DNA from: NIOZ-UU13 sp048635425
GTDB taxonomy: Bacteria > Planctomycetota > Phycisphaerae > Sedimentisphaerales > Anaerobacaceae
Length of the DNA: 10,669 bases
NCBI GenBank assembly: GCA_048635425.1
Contig: JAIVYN010000131.1
Span: 1 to 10,669 of the forward strand
Direction of reading: 5' to 3'
Below the pieces are notes generated by a model. That model saw only the letters and a list, made by a program, of their open reading frames with translations, was not told where the DNA came from and searched no databases. A program made the translations under genes and the position numbers. Position 1 is the first letter of the stretch. Each line of letters starts with the position of its first letter. Below are positions 6,646 through 10,669 of this stretch, piece after piece.

Positions 6646-7341
6646 CTATTTAGACTTCAAGAGGCATTTCAGGAACATCCCGATAGCTAATAAGAGACCG
6701 GCGGCAAACAGCGGCCAATAGAAGTATGATTTGTAGTCCGGTTCGGTGACATACGGGCCGGGCGTACAAAAAGAAACCACCACAATAATCCCGGCAACAA
6801 AGAAGGCAAGCCAATCCACTCGTGTTACTTTGATGGGTCTGCCGCGAGCATCTCTATAGAGTATAACCGCTGCAAATACGAGCAGTGTGATTGATATAAG
6901 GACCGGGTAAAGGACTGCTGAGGCCCAGGGAACAGGTATTAGAAACAGTAAGTCCCAGTCCATAATTGAGGCGGGCCAGTCAAGAAGGACTTTGAGCCAG
7001 ACGTAGTAGAAAATGTCCCAGATTGCGAAGATGGCCAGGAAATAAGCAAAGCGCTGCCGGCGGTTTCGGGCGAACAACCAGGCGCCGGTGAAGATTAAAA
7101 CCATTGTCGCAGCTTCCCTGCCGATTTCAGTTAATAAAAGTGGGTTCTGCTGCAGTATGGTCCCGAAATCAGTCAGAGGGAAACTGAAACCATCGGGATG
7201 AAAGATTGTTCGCAGATAGACAACCACGGCGGCTTCAATATATCCAAAGGCAATGCCGAAGATGACAACGATACAGAATCGCTTGATTGTTATCTTGAGT
7301 GGTTCCGTTGATTCATCTGCTAATTTCTTTAGCGAGCACAT
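6646..7341 (-). CDS. Six-helix integral membrane protein, function unknown
   Basis: A 231-residue protein with likely membrane helices at about 22-44, 75-91, 97-118, 137-162, 176-193 and 207-227. Distinctive segments are FGYIEAAVVVYLR (32-44), LTEIGREAATMVLI (70-83) and WDIFYYVWLKVLLDWP (108-123), followed by DWDLLFLIPVPW (128-139). Charged and polar residues (Glu36, Glu72, Arg75, Glu76, Asp109, Lys117) inside or beside helices suggest a functional site in the membrane. I recognise no named family with confidence. The ATG is 4 nt after the ispG stop, with no good Shine-Dalgarno sequence, so translation probably depends on ispG. The linkage to an isoprenoid gene may hint at lipid or envelope function, but this is weak. 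Confidence 0.75.
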   Translation of the reverse strand: MCSLKKLADESTEPLKITIKRFCIVVIFGIAFGYIEAAVVVYLRTIFHPDGFSFPLTDFGTILQQNPLLLTEIGREAATMVLIFTGAWLFARNRRQRFAYFLAIFAIWDIFYYVWLKVLLDWPASIMDWDLLFLIPVPWASAVLYPVLISITLLVFAAVILYRDARGRPIKVTRVDWLAFFVAGIIVVVSFCTPGPYVTEPDYKSYFYWPLFAAGLLLAIGMFLKCLLKSK

Positions 7342-7345
7342 AGTA

Positions 7346-8404
7346 TTATAATTTTTGCAGCTCTTTTAAAAGTGCAGGGATGGCTTTGGCTTCGGAGACT
7401 ATTGCGACCCTTCGGCCTTTGTGGTAGATGTAGGCCTTATTCTTTGCGGCACAGAGGGCGACATCGGCATCGGCTGCTTCGCCCGGGCCGTTGACGATGC
7501 AGCCCATCACAGCGACACGCAAAGGTTTATCGATATGGTGTACGGCTTTTTCAACCCGGCGGGCCAACTTGATGACATCAATTTCGGCGCGGGCGCAAGT
7601 CGGGCAGACTATCAACTCCGGGCCCGAGCGGGGGTAAAGGCCGAGTGTGATTAGAATCTGTTTTGCAATTTTAGTTTCTTCAAGAGGATTGCCGGCGACG
7701 CTTACTCTGACGGTGTCGCCAATACCTTCGGCAAGAAGAGTACCCAGAGTTACGGCTGAAGGTATCCGGGCGCCTTCGGGCAGACCGGCGTGAGTCAGGC
7801 CGAGGTGGATTGGATAGTCGAAGGCTTGCGCAATGTGGCGGTTGACTTCGATGGTCCTTAGGGTGTCGCTGCTTTTTGCGCTGAGAACTAATTGGGTGAA
7901 ATTGCGGTTTTCAAAAAGCCGAACGTATTGCTTCATTTCCTTTAACATCAAAGCGGTACGCTTTTCTGCTGGTACAGGCCGGCCCTTGAGGTCTCTGATA
8001 CTCGCTTCGTTAACGCCGATGCGGATGGCGACCCTGTGCATTTTGGCGGCATCTATTATTCGCAGAATATCTTTTCGCTTCTTTATATTGCCGGGATTCA
8101 GTCTTATCTTGGCGGCCCCGGCTTCTATCGCTTCAATGGCACGGTTAGGGCTGAAGTGAACGTCAGCAATAAGAGGGACATCTACTTTTTGGACGATTTG
8201 TGCAAAAGCGGCGGTGTCCGCCCGTCTGGGCACGGCGATTCTGACTAAGCCGCAGCCGGCCTGAACAAGCTGATTGACCTGCCTTACGCAACGGGCAATA
8301 TCAGTAGTTGGCACTTTTGTCATCGACTGGATGACAACAGGGGCCGAGGAGCCGATTTTTACCGCCCCGACCTTGACCGTCTTTGTTTTTCTTCTTTTAA
8401 TCAC
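7346..8404 (-). CDS. ispG: 4-hydroxy-3-methylbut-2-enyl diphosphate synthase (IspG/GcpE)
   Basis: This enzyme converts 2-C-methyl-D-erythritol 2,4-cyclodiphosphate to HMBPP, the penultimate step of the non-mevalonate isoprenoid pathway, using a [4Fe-4S] cluster and reduced ferredoxin or flavodoxin. At 352 residues it is a short bacterial-type IspG. The TIM-barrel part (about 1-255) includes VIQSMTKVPTTD (24-35), LIADVHFSPNRAIEA (78-92), KIRLNPGNI (99-107) and LVLSAKSSD (172-180). The cluster domain (about 260-352) has Cys267 and Cys270 in CPTC, Cys302 in MGCIVNGPGEA, and Glu309. In the segment HLGLTHAG (200-207) the usual Glu of 'TEAG' is His205. The start is GTG, with no visible ribosome-binding site. 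MIKRRKTKTVKVG fits family N-termini, so the start is likely right. It heads a two-gene unit. Confidence 0.95.
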   Translation of the reverse strand: MIKRRKTKTVKVGAVKIGSSAPVVIQSMTKVPTTDIARCVRQVNQLVQAGCGLVRIAVPRRADTAAFAQIVQKVDVPLIADVHFSPNRAIEAIEAGAAKIRLNPGNIKKRKDILRIIDAAKMHRVAIRIGVNEASIRDLKGRPVPAEKRTALMLKEMKQYVRLFENRNFTQLVLSAKSSDTLRTIEVNRHIAQAFDYPIHLGLTHAGLPEGARIPSAVTLGTLLAEGIGDTVRVSVAGNPLEETKIAKQILITLGLYPRSGPELIVCPTCARAEIDVIKLARRVEKAVHHIDKPLRVAVMGCIVNGPGEAADADVALCAAKNKAYIYHKGRRVAIVSEAKAIPALLKELQKL

Positions 8405-8462
8405 GTCAAAATTGTAGCTTGTTTCGTAAATTCGGGCAAATTAAAATACCGCCACGCTAAAG

Positions 8463-8482
8463 AATTGATTATTGTATCAATT
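8463..8482. promoter_or_regulatory. Dyad in the divergent ispG / exoprotein intergenic region
   Basis: AATTGAT (8463-8469) and ATCAATT (8476-8482) form a perfect 7-bp inverted repeat with a 6-nt spacer, lying 59 nt upstream of the ispG start. Size and symmetry fit a dimeric regulator site, but the sequence is AT-rich and a chance origin is possible. I could not find good promoter hexamers for either direction. Confidence 0.3.
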
Positions 8483-8488
8483 ATCATC

Positions 8489-8605
8489 ATGGATTCGATG
8501 CTGATATATATTACCGGGGTATTGTTTATCGCCTATTTGGACTGGGGAGTAACGCAGGCACAGGTGCGAAAGCAACAATGGGGGCTTTTAGCGTATAGCG
8601 AATAG
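8489..8605 (+). CDS. Possible small membrane protein or leader ORF (38 aa)
   Basis: An ATG-to-TAG frame of 38 codons ends 15 nt before the exoprotein start. Residues 4-20 are hydrophobic and could form one short membrane helix; the rest is polar. A second in-frame ATG is at codon 4. Neither start has a Shine-Dalgarno sequence, and the last codons lie in the heptamer-like repeat that leads into the next gene. It may be chance. It is recorded because it would be the upstream cistron of the exoprotein gene. Confidence 0.2.
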   Translation: MDSMLIYITGVLFIAYLDWGVTQAQVRKQQWGLLAYSE

Positions 8606-8660
8606 GAAGGAGAATCGGTAATGCGAGAAACGAGAAACGAGAATCGAGTATCGAGGTCGG
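8591..8660 (+). repeat. Degenerate 7-bp tandem repeat across the exoprotein start
   Basis: From 8591 the sequence can be read as ten consecutive heptamers: GCGTATA, GCGAATA, GGAAGGA, GAATCGG, TAATGCG, AGAAACG, AGAAACG, AGAATCG, AGTATCG, AGGTCGG. The clearest units are in 8624-8655, with CGAGAAA twice, then CGAGAAT and CGAGTAT. The array contains the ribosome-binding site, the start codon and codons 2 to about 12 of the 8621 gene, so it supplies the basic start of the signal peptide. Confidence 0.6.
8605..8612 (+). promoter_or_regulatory. Ribosome-binding site of the exoprotein gene
   Basis: GGAAGGAG lies 8 nt before the ATG at 8621. It is the strongest argument for this start, because the first eleven or so codons come from repeat DNA and could otherwise be doubted. 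Confidence 0.7.
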
Positions 8661-10486
8661 GATTTCTCCTGACTTTGTTTGCGGCTGCCGCTTTTTTATT
8701 AGTGATGTTTAACACAAGCTTTGCGGGTGAAGTTAATGTATGGGAAAAGGTGGAGATTACCCTTTATGCCGAGAAAATTTATGAAAATCCTTACAAGGAA
8801 GTAGAGGTCTGGGTTGACCTCAAAGGGCCGGGATTCGAGAAACGGTGCTACGGATTCTGGGATGGTGACAATGTATTTCTGGTGCGTGTTCTGGCGAGTG
8901 CGGCGGGGACGTGGAGGTGGCGCAGCGGGTCGAATCAACAGGATAAGGAGCTTAACGGCAAGAGCGGGGAGTTTACAGCTATTGCGTGGTCTGAAGCCCA
9001 GAAAGAAACAAATCCTTGCCGACGGGGTATGGTTAAGGCTTCGGCGAACGGTCATGCGTTCGAATGGGCCGACGGGACGCCGTTCTTTCTGTTGGGCGAT
9101 ACGTGGTGGCCGGTGGCGACTTTTCGGTATCGCTGGTACGACGATGATAAGGAGCGACCCATTGGCCCGGGTGCAGGTATTAAAGATTACCTGAGATTTC
9201 GCAAAAAGCAGGGATTCAACTGCATTGCGATGATTGCGGCGCTTGGGAACTGGGCTAATGACGATAAACCATCAGGGCTGAAGATGCCCGACGGGACGGT
9301 GCTGCGTTCGGCGTGGAAGCAGGCGGGGACGCAAAGCGCCAAGGACATGCACGACGAGGACGGGAATCGGGCGTTTTTGTTTCCCGGTAAAGTGCCCGGC
9401 TATGAGAAGTACTTCCCGGACGTGGAGCGGATTAATCCTGCGTATTTTCGCAATTTCGATAAGAAGATTGACTACCTGAATTCGCAGGGCTTTGTTCCGT
9501 TTATCGAGGTGTCGCGGCGTGACATTGGGCAGGCGTGGAAGAAGTATTACGAATGGCCGGGGTCGTATACCCGTTATATTCAGTACATCTGGAGCCGGTA
9601 CCAGGCGAATATTTGTTTGTTCAGTCCGATTCATCTTGATTGGACGGGGGCCACCATACCGCCGGAGGAATGGAATGAAGCGGCCAATAAGGTGGTCGAG
9701 AGATATGGGCATCCGCCGTTCGGGACGCCGGCTGGGACGAACTCGAATCCCTCGACGCTGCGTAACTTCGGTCATACGGACAAGGCCAAGTGGCTGACGT
9801 TTCATCAGATAGGCAACAGACGGACGCACGATTTGTATCCCTATCTGACCGAGATTTTTAATGCCTCGCCGCCTGTGCCGGGTATCAATGGAGAGCCTTA
9901 TTATGCGGGGATGCTGGACGCCGAAGGCGGGACGGAGAAGTCGGAGCTGTATTGCCGCTCGGCGATGTACGGCAGCGTGCTATCGGGGGGGCTTGGGGGA
10001 CATATATACGGAGGCGGCGGTTGGGGCGGAGGACTGTGGAGCGGGGAGGTTGAAGATGAATCACCAACTCCTATCTGGGAGGTCATAAAGTGGCGGTCGG
10101 CGGACCAGATGCGGCATTTAAGGACATTTATCCTGTCCGAGGGTAGCAGATACCAGCAACTCGTTCCCAGCGCCGAGATGCTCCAGCCGAACAGGGCGGG
10201 TGAAGAAAAATCATGCGTTGGGTGGGCCTATTGTGCCCGGACGATAGAGAAAGATTTCTTTCTTTTGTACTTCGAGAAAGACTGCCCACAAGCGAGTTTG
10301 TCCGGCGCTTTGCCGAGAAGCAAATACAAAGCCCTGTGGTTCAACCCGCGCACCGGTGACTGGATGGGTGCAAGTGTTTTGGGTGCCGATTCTGCGGGCA
10401 AAATTACCTTGCCGAAATTCCCGGACAAATCGACAAGGTCCAATACCGATTGGGGTTTGAAACTTACATTGAGAGATGCTCGATAA
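8621..10486 (+). CDS. Secreted DUF5060/DUF4038 putative glycoside hydrolase
   Basis: A 621-residue exported protein. Residues 1-35 are a signal peptide: Arg-rich start, hydrophobic core about 14-31, cut near SFA. A beta-sandwich DUF5060 domain follows (about 38-122, with VWEKVEITLYA and GTWRWR). The DUF4038 TIM-barrel is at about 140-475, opening with FEWADGTPFFLLGDTWW (147-163). It continues with LRFRKKQGFNCI and FSPIHLDWTG, and has INGEPYY with Glu425 as a likely catalytic carboxylate. A C-terminal beta domain (about 540-620) carries ALWFNPRTGDW, typical of the domain Pfam calls putative collagen-binding. DUF4038 relatives include family GH140 enzymes acting on plant pectin side chains, so polysaccharide breakdown outside the cytoplasm is likely. 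The exact substrate is not readable. The gene is GC-richer than the sigma operon. It is monocistronic in this window. Confidence 0.88.
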   Translation: MRETRNENRVSRSGFLLTLFAAAAFLLVMFNTSFAGEVNVWEKVEITLYAEKIYENPYKEVEVWVDLKGPGFEKRCYGFWDGDNVFLVRVLASAAGTWRWRSGSNQQDKELNGKSGEFTAIAWSEAQKETNPCRRGMVKASANGHAFEWADGTPFFLLGDTWWPVATFRYRWYDDDKERPIGPGAGIKDYLRFRKKQGFNCIAMIAALGNWANDDKPSGLKMPDGTVLRSAWKQAGTQSAKDMHDEDGNRAFLFPGKVPGYEKYFPDVERINPAYFRNFDKKIDYLNSQGFVPFIEVSRRDIGQAWKKYYEWPGSYTRYIQYIWSRYQANICLFSPIHLDWTGATIPPEEWNEAANKVVERYGHPPFGTPAGTNSNPSTLRNFGHTDKAKWLTFHQIGNRRTHDLYPYLTEIFNASPPVPGINGEPYYAGMLDAEGGTEKSELYCRSAMYGSVLSGGLGGHIYGGGGWGGGLWSGEVEDESPTPIWEVIKWRSADQMRHLRTFILSEGSRYQQLVPSAEMLQPNRAGEEKSCVGWAYCARTIEKDFFLLYFEKDCPQASLSGALPRSKYKALWFNPRTGDWMGASVLGADSAGKITLPKFPDKSTRSNTDWGLKLTLRDAR

Positions 10487-10493
10487 GAGTAAT

Positions 10494-10522
10494 CCTGGAG
10501 AACCAGGGGAGTTCGGCCCCTG
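10494..10522. repeat. Two mutually exclusive hairpins after the exoprotein gene
   Basis: CCTGG-agaa-CCAGG (10494-10507) and CAGGGG-agttcgg-CCCCTG (10504-10522) share 10504-10507, so only one stem can form fully at a time. They begin 7 nt after the stop codon. No T run follows either stem, so this is not a standard intrinsic terminator. It may still protect the 3' end or act as an attenuator for something beyond the window. Confidence 0.4.
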
Positions 10523-10562
10523 CTCAGTCGGACTTAGGACTTGTAAATAAATTATCTTCCAT

Positions 10563-10620
10563 TTTTGGCTGGCTGCGGCTGCGGCCGGCGGTGTCAGCCT
10601 TGTCCTCGCTGGAGCCAAAA
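10563..10620. repeat. 8-bp inverted repeat near the window edge
   Basis: TTTTGGCT (10563-10570) and AGCCAAAA (10613-10620) are exact reverse complements enclosing a GC-rich 42-nt core. Nothing from 10523 to the end at 10669 is a convincing gene. On either strand the arms would give a stem with a T-rich side, so a terminator-like or repeat origin is possible. Confidence 0.3.
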
Positions 10621-10669
10621 CGAAACCTAATTTCTTTACCAATCCTTAGGAACCCATTTCAGCCTGGCG

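Noticed and set aside
8621..8660. Active phase-variable switch
   Set aside because: Only two units are identical in a row, so slippage should now be rare. It is kept only as a repeat observation, not called as a switch.
10590..10600. GGTGTCAGCCT shared with the MITE-like element (4641-4651)
   Set aside because: One 11-base match in a window this size is expected by chance, and the flanks do not align.
10211..10642. Reverse-strand 143-aa frame at the window end
   Set aside because: Most of it is antisense to the well-supported exoprotein gene, it crosses the hairpins, and it resembles no family.

Overview
The window looks like chromosomal DNA of a Gram-negative-type environmental bacterium, most likely a planctomycete (Phycisphaerae/Sedimentisphaerales-like). 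This is inference from gene content: an ECF-type sigma factor followed by a tiny membrane protein, a transglutaminase-like exoprotein, a signal peptidase I with extra N-terminal membrane helices, a YacL-like PIN-TRAM protein, and a DUF5060/DUF4038 polysaccharide-active exoprotein. Dispersed palindromic repeats sit between genes. No rRNA, tRNA, CRISPR array, transposase or phage gene was seen.

Layout. Positions 1-206 are a leader with two inverted repeats and a possible ECF-type promoter. Positions 207-3469 (+) hold a four-gene, operon-like run: ECF sigma factor, an overlapping 84-residue single-helix membrane protein (a candidate anti-sigma factor), a secreted transglutaminase-like protein, and signal peptidase I. 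Positions 3617-4456 (-) encode a YkgJ-family cysteine-cluster protein. Positions 4457-5303 have no convincing gene. They contain a MITE-like palindromic element (about 4607-4765) and, at the right end, a perfect consensus sigma-70 promoter with a palindrome in its spacer. That promoter serves the PIN-TRAM gene (5304-6431, +). Positions 6432-6645, between convergent genes, are filled by a nested inverted-repeat element. Positions 6646-8404 (-) carry ispG (MEP isoprenoid pathway) followed after 4 nt by a six-helix membrane protein of unknown function. Positions 8621-10486 (+) encode the DUF5060/DUF4038 secreted putative glycoside hydrolase, whose first codons lie inside a degenerate 7-bp tandem repeat. 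The last 183 bases hold hairpins but no clear gene.

How the genes may work together. The first four genes are the best candidate for an integrated system: a regulated sigma factor with a membrane partner controlling one secreted thiol enzyme and one dedicated signal peptidase, suggesting a surface or envelope-protein maturation module. This is inference from gene order, spacing and overlap. The remaining genes look like ordinary chromosomal neighbours. The sigma-to-lepB block is visibly more AT-rich than the 8621-10486 gene.
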